A DNA stretch of 64,000 bases from Coffea arabica (GCF_036785885.1 NC_092310.1:5332001-5396000), one strand, 5' to 3'. Positions 10,420 through 23,430 are shown, numbered from the stretch's first letter. Notes: generated by a model from the sequence alone, not told the origin. Made by a program: numbers and translations.

Positions 10420-12873
10420 TACTTGGATCCTTGTTCAAGTATTCTATAGTGGATTATATGCTGGTCTGCTGCCATTTTTTTTTCAGGAAGGGCAGATTTG
10501 CCCAGGAATTAATATTCATAGTTTTTCTTTCATTGCATTTCTTGCAAAGTGTTCTATCTAAACATTCTCATGCTTATATCATTGCATTCATGTGACTACA
10601 ATTTCTTCCTTTCCTGGCCTTTTTCTTTTAAAAAAAATTTAGAAGCTAATCTTGGTTCGTATATACAAATGACAGGGTAGAAGATCAGAGAACTGAGTTG
10701 CCAGCCTGATTTGATTAGGGAATTGCACTTTCTTGGCGATATTCCTTGGGAGAGTAGCCCTTAACAATACTATCACTCTTTGATTCTTTAATGGTAAACA
10801 TGCACGATTTTGGGCTCTGGAGAGTTTACATATTCAAGCTGTGACAAAGTCGAAAGTACTAGATCCTCAGTAGAAAAGTTCTAAATGCCGAACTCTACCC
10901 AAAGGAACTTTTTTTTTTTTTGGCTTTCTTTGTACAGTACACTAGCATAAGTAATGCAGCATACAAAGGTTCATATTTCTAGTTGTCATTTCCAACCAAT
11001 TTTTTTACCATTCAAACCATGTCAACCTGCATCTTTTGAGGAAAAAAAAACTGGAAAATTAGTTAGTGCTATGGCAATGTCAAAGCTTTCTTTGTTCTGT
11101 CTATTTTTCTAGTGCAAAGGTGTGGCTACTATGCTGGAAGCTTTCTTTATTTAGAGATTGTAATTTCTTATGTGGACAAGTTGTGGTAAGAATGTGCTAG
11201 GTGCTTGATGTTTGGTGGCTATCTTGAGCTGGACATGGAGCGAATGCAATAAGTTGTTTATTGGTAGGCATAGGGCATTGCTAATGTTTGTGGATTTGGT
11301 TATTCCACTGTGTGTAAATTTTGAAACCATTGAACTTCCTGAAAAAGTATTATACTTATTGCTCCAAGGAGCATCAAAGCCAAAGTTGTGACCATTGCCA
11401 TGAATTATACTGGTGCAACCCTGATAGCCTCTCCATGCTACTAGCTCTTTTTCACATCTATCTTCAGAATATTAGTGTTTGTTACCATAAATATCTCTAT
11501 TGCTTCATTTTACTACCATTATCACCGCCACATGCAGATACATTTGTATAAAAATCAAACATACCATAGTTTATTTAGACTACAGAGCTGGTGATAGATC
11601 AGGTAGCAAATGCCGTGATTAAAAAATAATAATAATAAAAGCTGATGTTTCTTGTTTCTGAATTTCTTGATTTAAAGGTTTTATTGTACATTATCGGAAA
11701 AGATGAGCATGTCTTGGGATGGATGACTCCTGCAATGGATTATCCTGTTAACTAAGGGTGTGTTTGTGTCAATGTAAAATGTTTTCCAAATTTTTCAGTG
11801 TTCGGCAACCATCTCCAACTCCGGCGATGTGCCTTGGGTGAGATTCTAATTTAGGGCTTTATCCTGAATACCTTGTACAATTTTTTCCCAAAAAAAATCT
11901 GATAAAATTGGTTGCTCCCGTCAGGATTCTATCAATTGTTTATTTTGTTGCTATAATTCTTGAGAATTGCGGCACTAATTTCATTGAGGATTTAGGGTCT
12001 TGTTCTAAATTTTTTTTTTTTTTTTGGTTTTTTGGCAAAATCCACTGTTCCCCTTTTCTGACGGTTCTTATAAAGGCAAGGGTTTGGGCTTGCATGGTTG
12101 TTTTTGTATGAATTGATTGATGGTTTAAGAAATTTCAGCAGTTTTGCTATAAATTATCTTTCCGCCGGTGTCCTTGGGATTTGATTTCGCCTTTCTGCTG
12201 AGAAATTTGTTGTTAGATGTATATAGTTGTAATTGGCTTCTCTGTGCAATACGAATACTGAATGTTGGGGTTTCTTGTTTTGCGAACTTAAATTTTAGGG
12301 TATATTTTTAAGTTGAGACGTTTGCAAGTTGTTTAGGAATGTTGTCTGCTCGAACTGAACAATATACTTGATTCTTTTTTGTTTTTTTCACACGGACCTG
12401 GATTTTCTCTTCTCAATTTGGAGGGTCTAGGCAAGTACTCATGCTTGAATCTTTTAGTATGACTATTGAAAGTTGCTTAAGATTTTTTTCCACATTGGTA
12501 GTTGTACCATTAATTAGAAGGCCACCTTGCAACGTATTGCTTTGTTCTGTAGTATCCAACATTTAGATATAATTTGAGCTTGCGATTCTTTCCTTTATTG
12601 TAGGAATACTTGTTCAATTTGCTAATTGGAGTAATTCAATGGTGAGTTTGGTAATTGAAGCTTTATGCTTGCTATAGTCTTCGCAACCTAGTATCTATGT
12701 TTTTCCCTCTTCTATTGTTTACAAGCATATGGTGTCTGATTTTAACTAACTATAGTCAGCTTACATTGCTAGACAAAATTGCCTTGAGCACTCTTGTATG
12801 GAGCCAAGAGAAGCTGAAAATTTTCATTATTCTGTATGGAGGTTTTTTTTTATTGTTTAAATGGTTTTCACAG
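10420..12873. other. Intergenic, no gene seen
   Basis: The proximal part probably includes the helicase 3' UTR. ORFs are short and unsupported. Poly-T runs occur near 10,910-10,921 and 12,009-12,024. Confidence 0.4.
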
Positions 12874-13015
12874 CCCTGTTTGGATTGCTATTTTCTGCCA
12901 GAAAATTGCATCATTTTCAGTGATCATATTTCCCTATTATCTTTTTTTCTTACATACATCAAATCGCTACAGTAATTTTTTCATGAAAAATGATGGAAAA
13001 TGCAATCCAAACGGG
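12874..13015. mobile_element. Short MITE, CCCTGTTTGGATTGC ends
   Basis: A 142-bp element with inverted ends CCCTGTTTGGATTGC and GCAATCCAAACGGG. The centre is AT-rich and includes CATCAAATCGCTACAGTAAT, a word type common in plant MITEs. No clear target duplication, so I leave the family open. Confidence 0.65.
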
Positions 13016-13144
13016 AAACACATAATGATCTAGCTAGGTCTTCAATGGCAAACTTTCACAACCATTTCAACTGAGTTGTCTCGAAACATGCATAGTAGTT
13101 ATTCATTGATAACGATTAGTTACTTCATGGGTTTGATTCAATTA

Positions 13145-13554
13145 CTCCCTCTGTCCCGAAAACCTTGTCGTGCTTTGGGAGCTGAACTTTTTATGCACAG
13201 TATTAAGTTTCAGATTTGTTTTTCGATTTTGCCACTAGAATGTGTGGTCATTAGTGGTCAAGAAGACAAAAATGACATGTGGGGCCAAAGCTACTTACAA
13301 GAAATGCAATCCGCCAACAGAGAGTGATTCTCACGCATCACTTTAAACCTTGTGTGTATCTCACGGCTGTCTTGCAACTTGAGTTGAGAGCAAATGAAAA
13401 TCAAGGGGCCCTACTAATAAAAGTAAAGAATGAGGGAATCTTGAAGGGTAAAAATTGAAACAAGAGAATTTTTGTTTTCCATTTTGAGTATGTGACAAAC
13501 ATTTTGGGACAGATCAAAATGGAAAGTATGACAGTTTCAATGGGACGGAGGGAG
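13145..13554. mobile_element. Stowaway-type (Tc1/mariner) MITE
   Basis: The ends are CTCCCTCTGTCCC and GGGACGGAGGGAG, flanked on both sides by TA, the target duplication of the Tc1/mariner superfamily. It is 410 bp with no coding capacity. CTCCCTCCGTCCC ends are characteristic of plant Stowaway elements. Confidence 0.88.
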
Positions 13555-14430
13555 TAATTGTTTGCCTGCCTCTAGTGCTTGTTGTGCTGACTAAAATATA
13601 AAATTTCCTTTTCATGGGCAAATGGTAAGCAAAAACAATATATCTGCCATTGTTCTATTACTACACCAAATTGTTAATAAATACTTGTTGTCCCTTTTCT
13701 TTACTAGTAATTGACATGTCAAATTTTAAATAGATGTGTTCCTTGCCAAACTTTTGGGAGGCAATGCAATATTCATTACTGGATTAGTTAATCGCGGCGG
13801 AGTGTAGAAATAGTTATGTATGAGTGAGAAGTTTTTTAGGTAATATATGAATAAATAATGGTAAAGTAGTGTTCAGGGCACACACTAATGTGCGTGCAAC
13901 TAATAGGAAAATATTATTAAATTTTTTGAGGAAATTTGTATCATTTTCATAGGAATTAGTTTTATATTTTTTAGAACAGATAATAAAAAATTCATCAAAA
14001 TAAATTATATAAATAAATAGTTATTTAGAAACAATTCATAACCGTAAATGGTAGTTGATTATATTAGATAGTTAATAAGGATAGTTTAGAAAAAACATAA
14101 AGCAAATTTATTTATACCAAAAGCTTCCTTCCTTTTTATGTATAGTATAATATAGACAGAAGATAGAGAAGCTGATAAATTTGTCTCTATTTTCATTTTT
14201 TTTATTGTTATTCTATTTTCGAATGCTAATTTTCATTCTTCACATAATTTTTGATCGCATCTTAAATTGTTTAATTTTTTACTTTGGAATCCGTAGTAAT
14301 CTCTCATGAACAAACCTTTCTTCTCTTATTAATAAAGCCTTCTCCGCCAAAATCTCTCACTCTCCCACCATCAATCCACCGGCCCTTTCTCCCTCTCTTT
14401 GCCTCTGCTTCAACATAATTCAATTTTTCC
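13555..14430. other. Intergenic, possible old promoter at right
   Basis: AT-rich, no ORF. The last 150 bp (about 14,320-14,440) is C/T-rich like a plant 5' UTR and leads into the broken gene fragment at 14,499. Confidence 0.35.
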
Positions 14431-14498
14431 CCTCTCTCTACTTAAATGAATTTTTTTTTTCCCTACATTTCAGCTTCTATCAGTAGAATGAATTCAGA

Positions 14499-14715
14499 AT
14501 GGAGTCGACGGTGTGCCACTACCGGAAGAAGTCGGCGGAAATCCTCGGGAGGAAGTAGGAGAGCGTAGCCAATGCGCTTTATGAATTAACAGGATTCGGC
14601 AGCGATTCTAATGATCCTAAACTTGTTTTACCTGATCTTGATTTTTTGCCTGCTGATGAACACATCGTCAAGTTTAAGTCTATTGATTTTAAGCCTATTG
14701 GTGAGTGCATCCGCA
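14499..14715 (+). pseudogene. Broken gene fragment, copy A
   Basis: I do not recognise the family. From the ATG at 14,499 the frame reads 19 residues (MESTVCHY, then KKSAEILGRK) and meets TAG at 14,556-14,558. In the same frame it continues with ESVAN, LYELTGFGSDSNDPK, LPDLDFLPADEHIV and SIDFKPIGE. The same segment occurs on the opposite strand at 21,416-21,631, where that position is Ser (TCG) and no stop occurs. Homology between the copies starts just upstream of the ATG (ACTTAAATGAAT, CCTACATTTC) and fades after KPIGE. Upstream sequence here looks like an authentic 5' UTR, so this copy may mark the original locus. Confidence 0.55.
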
Positions 14716-15130
14716 CATGCGCCTCCCAAATACATGCTTCTCAAATCAAATCACATTGCCAATTTTCGCCTTATTTGCTTATTCACAAATGTAAAGAAGA
14801 ATCTTAGGGTTTTTTTTCTTTGTTTTCTTTTTGTAGCCTTTATTAATCTCTTAAGTAGAGAATTTTCAATCATAAAATAGTTATGCATTTCGGTATTGTA
14901 GATTGAGCTTAGACTACCACAACGCTTGGCTTTACTTGCATATCTGCATGCGGCATATGCTTCCTATCAGATTCCTTACGACATTCATTAAGTTGTTTGG
15001 AGTAAGTATCCATGACCTTTCACCTTATTATCCTTCCATCACACACAGTCGATGTGCTCTAATACCACTTGTCATGGGCTGCTTAATATCCTATAAGCAC
15101 ACACGCCGTGTAGCACTAGAAAGTGTTGTC

Positions 15131-17530
15131 ACACCCCATTTTTTTGAAAAAATAATAAAATCTATGGTATTTAGATGTTGATAAAATGAAATTTTGATTT
15201 GGAAAATGAGTTTTAGAAAATAAACAAAAGAAAAAGAGCCTAAAATGAGACTTAAAAAGTGCAACGATTTTGGCCCAAAATAGTAGTCTAAAAAGTGTTT
15301 TTAAGAAAAACAGGAGTCGTCACTTGGTATTGAATTTAAGGTGTACCAAGTCATCTAAAAATGTATTTTTAATCAAATAAATAAATAAATAAAACCTTTT
15401 TTAGATGACTCCAGGTCTTCAAAAATAAGAGAAAAGAGTTCGGGAGTCATGGTTGAAGAAAGGGAAGGCAAAGATTTGATCTAAGGTACCTTTTCAACTT
15501 AGTCAAGACTAGTTGCATGATTTAATCGAAAATTTTCTTATTTTAACTTACAAAACTTATTACATTTGGATGTTACTATATGGATGCAAACCTAGATCTA
15601 ATGGATATCGGGAGAGTCGAAATATCTCTTCAGAGATTAATTGGTGTAAATCATATTAATTGTGATGCCCAAGAATTATTCTTAGAAGAGATCACGAATA
15701 TACAAAAATGAGACTCAAAGAAAAATTATAATATATAAATATACGTGACCTAAAAAAGAGGAATGCAACATAACGGGTATAGAGGACTAAGATTCGTCAC
15801 TCAATTTTCCTTCTTATAGAGAAGATACAAGCGTGCTAAAACTAAGAAGCCATACTTGTCCATTTCCTATATTTGAAGGGCGACTCTCCTAACGTAATCA
15901 AGCAAATGGGCTAACCTATTTCTATTTTTCTAAATGGGATGCAAGTCTAAATGTCATGTTTCGCGCACATAGGGATAAAAGGAGGGGTAATATATAAAGG
16001 AAATATCATGCAGGATGAGAAAAGATCCTAAAAGTGAAAAGTATGCATGAAGTGTAATAAATGTCAAGCAAAGTATGAATTCTAGCACGAAAACGGCTTA
16101 AGGGGTCTAGCATTGGATTATTCCATTTTTACAAGTCTCCACTAGCGTTGAACTAGTGAGAAATAGGGAAGAAATGCCACAACTAGCGTTAGACTAGTGT
16201 GGTGACGTCATGCATTTATTAGAACTAAATAAATCATATAAAATATAATTAAAGCAAGTAAACACGTAAAACACATAAATCACATAACACATAGGCATGA
16301 TATCTAGATGCAAAATCTAAATAAAAGCGAATAAACACGTAAACACATAAGCATGCAAGCACATAAGCAAATAAATGCAAATAAAAGTCTAACTATTACA
16401 TGCGGGGCCCTAACTACAATCTAAGAGGGCAATAATAACCTAATTATTATATTTATCTAACTAAATGCATTTTTAGCAAAAATTAAAACCTATATATTAT
16501 ATAAGTTAGCTAAATACATGTCTTGAGCACCTCTCTATTACAATTTGGCATTTTAATGCCTCTCAAATAATCATCAAAATTAAATAAAATAAATAATTAA
16601 AATAAAAGCACTCAAAATATGCAATTACACATAAAAAACATGTTGGAGCACGTAAAAGAATTTAAAATAATAAAAGAGATTACCTCCCTGGAAGTGGTGA
16701 TTAAATGTGGTGAAATTTATCATATTTATACTCCAAAATAAACAAAATGATCAAGACACTAATTTAATTATAAAGAAATGGAAATAATCATGAAATCTAC
16801 CAATTAAAGCACTTAAATGAAGTGTAATTAAAATTAAGGAAGAAAAGTAACTTATATTTAAGAAATCAAAACTGCTAGGGATCTAATTGCAAAAAATGAT
16901 AAAGTTTTGGGGGTCGAATTGTTATTATTGCAAAGATTAGGGGTCAAAATCAAATAAAAATAAAGTTTAGAGACCAAATTGCAATTAAATTACGGCCTAA
17001 TGGAAATAAAGCTAAAGTTTTTAAGGATCTACTACAATTAATGAAAAGTACAGGGACCATTCTACAATTTATGCGTCAGAGTTTCTTTGGGCCATTGGGC
17101 CATCTTTTTTCTTTTGTGGGCCAGAACATCTTAGCCCAAACGAAGTCCATGAGAAAAGAGCGGGCCAAACTTACTTCTTTTTGTAATCAAGCCCAACTGA
17201 AACAGTGGACTTTAACCCTTCAAGCCCATGTCAAAGACCCAACCAAATTTAACTAAACCCACTTCCAAAAACCCAAACTAACCTATTTTATTAAAAATCC
17301 AACATGATAAAAAATCAACTAAAAATTACTTAACCATAATTATGTCCTACAATCCAGAACTAATCTACCCAAAACATGCTCAAAAGATAAGAAAAATGAG
17401 TGGATTTTAAAAGGGTAAAATTGATTGATTTTTTCAAATTTTGGGGCCATAGTGAAATTATGCCAAAGTTGGGGGGGTCAAATGAAATTTTCCAGTTTAT
17501 TCATGCATGCCCGTAACTTTCTTTCTCATC
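15131..17530 (-). repeat. LTR-retroelement remnant (copy 1)
   Basis: The left edge, TGTCACACCCCATTTTTTT, is typical of a plant Gypsy-type LTR terminus. The segment has the usual alternation of GGGGTC-type tracts and AT-rich sequence, without coding ORFs. Its - strand matches the + strand of 28,973-30,340, clearest where CACCACTTC, AGGTA, TTATT and TTTTTTATGTGT occur in the same order (about 16,715 to 16,600 against 30,190 to 30,290). I could not find a paired LTR or target duplication. Confidence 0.5.
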
Positions 17531-19015
17531 CTTTTTTCTGCAACTTTGCAACTAATTCCATGCACCAAACTCAAACAGAAAACCATCAACTTGTTAACCA
17601 AAACAACACAAAGGCTTCAACCTATTTTCTTAACAAAATTTAACAACAAAATTGTTAAGTGGCTAATTGTGCATATAATTGGTAACTATTTTCCGCTTTA
17701 TTTTGCTAAAATATGGTGTTAATCGATATATTTCACTCATATTTGAATTTTGGTGTTGTTTTTTGGAATTGTTGGTGAGAATGAAGTAAAAGGCGCATTA
17801 AAAGCCAACTTTCCAGAAGACGTCTTGTTATAAGACGTGCCCACGCTTTGTCAAACGCGAAGTGGTGGACACTCCAGTCTGTTAAACCTGCCCACGCCTT
17901 ATTTGACAAGGACATGAGATCAATCTGTCAATTGATCAAGAAGCCGGTTGCATCCCATGGATTTACACATTAGTCACGGGATTGAAGATCTTGAGGGGCC
18001 ATGACTCGATGTAATTTATTTTGGGAAACCAATTAATAGGTCTTGGTTGATTAGTTTAGTTTAAGTAGGAGTCTTAGAAGGAAACGGGAAGCCTATCCTT
18101 ATTAATAGGGGAGAAAACAGACGTGAGAAGGGGGGCTGATTCCTTTTTCTCTCTTCGATTCCTTTTCCTCTTTCTCTCTTTGAAAAGACAAGAAAAAAAA
18201 TCCTATTTTAGTCTTGGTCGCGAATCCACCATAAGGAGCGGCTAATTTCTTTTCTAGTTGAAGGATAATTGAAGCTTTGGTTCGACTATATTGTGAGATC
18301 TAATTTGATTTGTTTGCTTCATTTATTTATGAGTATTTATATATTCTCTGTTCATTCATGATTATGATTAATTTCTACAGTTCAATACCTGATCAATATT
18401 TTATTGTCGAAATAGTCTAGTGTCATCTAAAATATCAAATCCGTAATTGTTTGATGGTTTTAGTATCTGTGGCGTGTAATATAATTTGATTGTAAAAGAG
18501 ACTTTCGAATCTGTGTCACGGGAATATATAATCTAACTTAAATGAACCGAGCTTGTGTGTTTGTTGGTTAGAATTGGTAGCTTCTCTAATTATTAATGCT
18601 GTCAAAAGGTTAAATCCTAAGAGCTTGTTTAGGGTTGCTTAATTGGCAAAAGAAATAACCACAGAGCGTGTTGTGGTTATCGAAACAGTAAGGAGAGGCA
18701 GGGTGTCAGAGCGTGTTAACAACCATAATCAGTTTATTTGTGAATAAGTGATTTCACCTTTGCATCGATGATCAGTTAAATGAACCAAAGTGGAAATTAG
18801 ACCTTCGACTAGAGTGTTGCCTATTCTTGGTTTAGTTTTACTTCATTTTGTGATACTGTCTTTATTTTTATTCAAGTGAGCTATTTAGTTAATTTCTCCT
18901 AATCCCCCATTTTTCACAACGAAATAAATCATCCAGTCCCTGTGGATACGACCCTACTCACCGCTACACTCGAATTCATATTTTTAGAGTACGAACTTTT
19001 ATTTTTGCTGGTTTG
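17531..19015 (+). repeat. Probable Gypsy-type leader or LTR remnant
   Basis: No gene. The right part contains AGTCCCTGTGGATACGACCC and then CTCACCGCTACACTCG, a word type usually found in the untranslated leader just upstream of gag in Ty3/gypsy elements of plants. The sequence before it resembles an LTR transcribed region. Boundaries are approximate. Confidence 0.4.
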
Positions 19016-20024
19016 ACAAGCCAACAAAAATACTCCATCTAACTTGGTCCACAAACACTGTAAATCATGCAAAATTAAGTTTCAAAGTTTATGAACATAA
19101 AAACTTCCATGAATACATCCAAATCTTTACATGAATGTTGAATCGAACGAGAAAAAGCTGCGGGGATACCTAAGAATGCTTTTGGACTGGATTGAGATCA
19201 GCAAAACACATGTGGAAACGGAGTTGACGAACTCTAATCAAAGTTGCAGATGGAGCCAGGTATGTTGAAGCAGTGATTTTGGAGCCAAATTCAAGGGATT
19301 TTCAGCCTTTTTTTCCACCAAGTTTGTGAACAAAAATCGCTCTACCCACTTCTTATATTGAGCAGAAATCAAGATTTAATTGAAAAAGCATTCAAAGAAG
19401 GAGATAATCGAGTTGCAATATGGCTGAAAATCAGCCATTTTCTGCAAAATTTCTGCAAAAAACTTTCTTCTTTTCCTCTCCTTTTTTCTCTCTTTTGCTT
19501 CCCTCTTTCTTTCCTTTTCCAATCTCCGCCGCCCCTCTCACTTGTTCTCTCTTTAGGGCTGCATTTGAAGCTTTTTATAGAGACAAAATCCTCCCAAACC
19601 TGGGATCAAAGGTGGAGGTTTTGCTGCATTTTTTTGGCATACTTTGAGCCATTAGATGGCTCTTAATTTGGAATTTTCCTGATGTTTGGATTAGAGCCAG
19701 GTGGATTGATACTGGAGTGATCCAATGGAGGTAAAAAACGAAGAAAAAAGAATGGAAAAAGGCCAAGAAATGCTGCTGCAATTTCTGGTACAAATGGCCT
19801 CATTCATGGCTTCTGGTACAAAGCCATGAACAGCGCGCGCGTGCGTGGCCCTTCTATTTTTTTTTTTTACACAAAAAACTGATTTTCATTTCTTTTTCAT
19901 TTCATTTCTGTTTTTCTGTTTTTCTTTTCTTTCTAATTTTTCTAAAAAAATGATTTTTCTCAAGAAATAAAAATGAAACAAAAACAAAACAAATAAAAAT
20001 TTAACAAAAATGAACAAAAATAGG
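19016..20024. other. Repeat-derived spacer
   Basis: C/T-rich and then A-rich sequence with no supportable gene. CGCGCGCG-like words near 19,832-19,845 recur near 22,055-22,062 beside similar flanks, suggesting both stretches belong to one repeat family. Confidence 0.3.
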
Positions 20025-20033
20025 AATAAAATG

Positions 20034-20811
20034 AAGGATGATCAAATTTGTTCAAATGGATGTGATTCGCCATCGCGAGTTAATCATCGAGAGATTGAAG
20101 GATGATACTGAGGAATGGTCTGTTGAGGGTACTATGTCTCTGGGAAGAGTGAATGGCAACCCGTTGGAGCATGAAACGATCAAGAAACAATTGGACGGGT
20201 CTATTGAGGGTACTAGGTGTGTGAATGGCAACCTGTCGGAGCATGAAGCGATCAAGAAACAATTAGACCATATGTAGAAAGATATCAAAGATTTGAAAGG
20301 CAAAATGCGTCGGAATTGGGATAGAGGCCGCCGCAATTGGTGGATAGGTGCACTAGGTAATGCAGTATGTCGCACAATTGAAGTTGGACTTTTGATTGTG
20401 GTTGCGATGCAGGGAGCTAAGTTGATGAATGTGATGAAGAAATGTGTCGAAGATTGGCAGTCAAATGGTTATTCTCCTCTTGTGTCATCCAATATGGATG
20501 GAAAAATTGGATTTTTCAAGTAGGTCTAGGGTTTATATGAAAATCAAGTTGAAGTAGTGTGCGAGCCAGCGAATATTGGTGATGGCGGTGCTAAACTAAG
20601 CTTCCTGATCTAGGAACTTTTGTAGTGTTTTTTTTTTTTTTTTTTGTAAGCTGATGATAGATACTTGGCTTTCCTACGGTGAAGATATGATTTGCATATC
20701 CCATATGAGAATGAGATATTTTGCTAGAGAAGTGTATATGGAATGTTGACTGACAATTGAACCTACCAGAATATCAACCGCCACTGGTGCTCACAAAAAA
20801 AAAAAGAAGAA
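20034..20811 (+). pseudogene. Retrocopy-like ORF with one in-frame stop
   Basis: I do not recognise the product. One frame runs from ATG 20,038 to the stop at 20,521-20,523 (162 codons including the stops), broken only by TAG at 20,275-20,277. Two in-frame repeat units lie at 20,122-20,202 (81 bp) and 20,203-20,274 (72 bp); each reads EGT, VNGN, EHE, IKKQLD. After the amber codon comes a charged stretch (KDIKDLKGK) and a likely membrane helix (WWIGALGNAV through IEVGLLIVVAM). About 270 bp downstream is an A-rich tract (20,794-20,811), and AATAAAATG flanks the unit on both sides (20,025-20,033, 20,812-20,820). This suggests a retrotransposed cDNA, but the flanking match is low complexity. Confidence 0.4.
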
Positions 20812-20820
20812 AATAAAATG

Positions 20821-21400
20821 TAAAATTTTAGTGTCTACAATTGTTCAAGATTTGAACTATGAATGCCATTCTAGATTAGTCTTTTCTAGTTTAGTGTAGC
20901 CTTTAAGTGCGCGGAATTGTATGGAAGCTAAAATTAATGAGCAAAGAAGAGAAATGTTGAAGGTTAAAGGAAAATTTGTATTACACTTGAAAACAATTCT
21001 ACCAGATTACAAGGTGATTTACAAATGAGGGGGCTTAGGCTTATTTATAGGCAAGCCAAACTTTACAAGTTTTTAGAGAATTCTATACTAAGTCTTCTTA
21101 CACTTAGTCCCTAAAATCTTTTATACAAGACAAGATTCTTATGTACAAGTTCTAGGTTATTCTTCAAGACTCTTGAACAGCCTAGAACATTTCGGAAGCC
21201 TTTAAGAGTCTATATGCTTCTAATGATGTTGGAGAAGCCTCCATGTCTGGCCGACCCGAGCAGGTGCGTGTGATCGGTGATAATAAGGTGAAAAGTCATG
21301 GATACTTACTCCAAACAAGTTAATGAATGCGTTCAAGGATGGAAGGCTACCACAAAGATTTCATGGTTGATGAGGATGGTTGTTGGATGCTTCAGGGATG
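20821..21400. other. Repeat-like spacer
   Basis: No gene. Sequence from about 20,930 to 21,240 (GAGGGGGCTTAGGCTTATTTATAGGC and flanks) looks like an LTR transcription start or leader region, but I found no partner copy. GGAT(A/T)CTTACTC(C/T)AAACAAGT occurs twice (about 21,300 and 21,411). Confidence 0.3.
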
Positions 21401-21415
21401 GAAAGGGATGGATTC

Positions 21416-21631
21416 TTACTCTAAACAAGTAGCCGTCTCATGGATGCGCTCACCAATAGGCTTAAAATCAATAGAGTTAAACATGACGATGTGGTCATCA
21501 GTAGGCGTAAAATCAAGATCAGGCAAAATAGGCTTAGGATCATCAGAATCACTGCTAAATCCTACTAATTCATGAAGCCCATTGGCTGCCCTCTCCGACT
21601 TCTGCTCGAGGATTTCCGCCATCAAATCCAT
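21416..21631 (-). pseudogene. Gene fragment, copy B (uninterrupted)
   Basis: A 71-codon ORF on the - strand (MDLMAEILEQKSERAANG at the start) with HELVGFSSDSDDPKP, LPDLDFTPTDDHIV and SIDFKPIGERIHETATCLE. It is the inverted partner of the broken copy at 14,499-14,715, sharing frame and about 275 bp of DNA including sequence before the ATG. Codon-level conservation with frequent third-base change suggests the segment was once protein-coding. It ends shortly after KPIGERI, so it is a fragment (perhaps a first exon) rather than a gene. Function unknown. Confidence 0.5.
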
Positions 21632-22977
21632 TCCGAATTTTTTCTACTAATAGAGGCAGAAATGTAGGAAAAAAATATTCATTTAAGTAGACACCAAATT
21701 TTTCTTAATTTCAAGTGTGCTATTTTTCACATAAATTGCTTGGATAATTATTCTAATTTTGTTTTGCAGGTTTGTGCAAAAAGAAAGAAAATTTAAAGAA
21801 AAATGGTGGCTCAAAATTAGAAATTTTTTGGTAGAGATTTTTTCTTGTGATTTCAAAATCCAAACAAAATCTATGCAAAAATCTACCCAACAATCCAAAC
21901 AAAAAACCCAAGCCAAAGCTACACAAAAAGGCAAACAAAATCCAAACCAAAACTCCCAAAAACCCAAGGCAAAACCTAAAACAAAAGCTCGGAAGAAAGG
22001 GGACCATAAGCCCATTTTCGAAAAAAAAATTCAGCTTCACACATGCATGTGATGCACGCGCGCATTTCTTCTTCCTCAAAATTTCCATCAATGATTGTAC
22101 AAGAACAGCTGGTTCTTTGAGGCAATTCAAATTCTTATTCGCTTCTTTTTTCTCCCCCCCCCAAAAAAAATTTAGTTCTTACAGGGACAACTCATCACTC
22201 GAAATTCCATCCAAAATCTAGCTAGAATAGCTAGCAAAATCAATCAATAGGACCAAATATTGCCACAAAACCCTGATTTCATCTCAGCCATTATTCTTAG
22301 GGTTTTAGCTTGTTTGTTTCATTTAAAAAGATCGAAAATGAGTCCTCAGGGCGAGGGGAGAGAAGGAGGAAAGCGGCAAAAGCAATAAAACCCAGAAAAA
22401 AGAGAAACAGGGAGAGGAATTTTTTTTTTTTTTGGAAACAAGGTTGATGAACCAGCCTAGTTCAGAGGCAATTTGATCTTTCGATATATGTCATTTTTAG
22501 GTGATTCTTCTTCTGAAGTTTTCGTGAGACATAGGGTAATAACTTTCATGTTAAAAAGTTTCTCTGATAACCATTAGAAACTCCTCAAATCGAAACCCAA
22601 TTATGTCCTCATGAAAAACTTTTCTGCAGAAACAAAAACAAGGCTGACAAACCAACCCTATTCGTCTGCATTTTCTGACTTCATATGAGTCCGTTTTGTG
22701 AGATCTTTGTTTCTGCACAATCTATGACTATAGGAGAGAAATTTTTGTTGCGAAAATTTCCCAACAAAACATCCCTATGTCCCTGTAATTAAGGCTCGAA
22801 ACTGCTAGATCACCAGTACTTGAACTTCTGCAACACGAACTTCTTTATGTTTTTGGAATTTGGGTGTGCTTTTCCACATCTATTTGAGTTCACCAGCTTC
22901 CATAGATAACTATAGCTTCCTTCCTTAGTTGATTTAGCATTTTACATGTGATTTTAAGTCATTACATGAGTTTTCAT
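21632..22977. repeat. Repeat-derived sequence left of the hAT element
   Basis: A-rich, lysine/asparagine/glutamine-coding low-complexity sequence (21,750-22,050), then a CCCCCCCCC-A tract near 22,155, then sequence with repeated ACAAGG(C/T)TGA(C/T)(A/G)AACCA words. No gene. It is continuous, across the hAT insertion, with the LTR-like remnant that resumes at 28,973. Confidence 0.35.
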
Positions 22978-23430
22978 CATGGTTCAAAGTCGCGGTCGTG
23001 GTCGCGGCCCGAAACGTTCCACATCGGTCTCGGCATATCGGTCACGGTCTCGGTGAGACGCAAATTTTAAAGCATTTAATATTCTAAAAATTGTTAATAA
23101 TATAAAAAAAAGTATGCTAAACAAAAATAATAAAAAATAACAAAAGAAAATTTGTAAAATGTACTATTTTTATACATATTACACACGATAAGTACTTTTA
23201 ATTATTTAAAACAATGGCATCACAAATAAAATCAAAATAACATAGACCATAATTTTAAAACTAATAATTGCAAAAGTAATATCAACCATTAACAATACAA
23301 ACTAAAGATTTATTTATAGCATAAAGTTGGAATATTTTGATCAATTTCCTGCCAAAAATAAAAAGAAATCATATTAGATAAAAGGTAAATATGTAAAAAG
23401 ATATACTAGTACTTTATATTTTCGTACCTG

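Noticed and set aside
10212..10595. + strand ORF overlapping the end of the helicase and the microsatellite
   Set aside because: It is a shifted-frame shadow of the helicase continuing through the (CT)n(CA)n repeat.
12655..13033. 106- and 65-codon ORFs across a MITE
   Set aside because: They read through the MITE at 12,874-13,015 and have no domain or codon bias.
21759..22221. Lys/Asn/Gln-rich ORFs on + and Phe/Leu-rich ORFs on -
   Set aside because: They are products of A-rich low-complexity repeat sequence, not genes.
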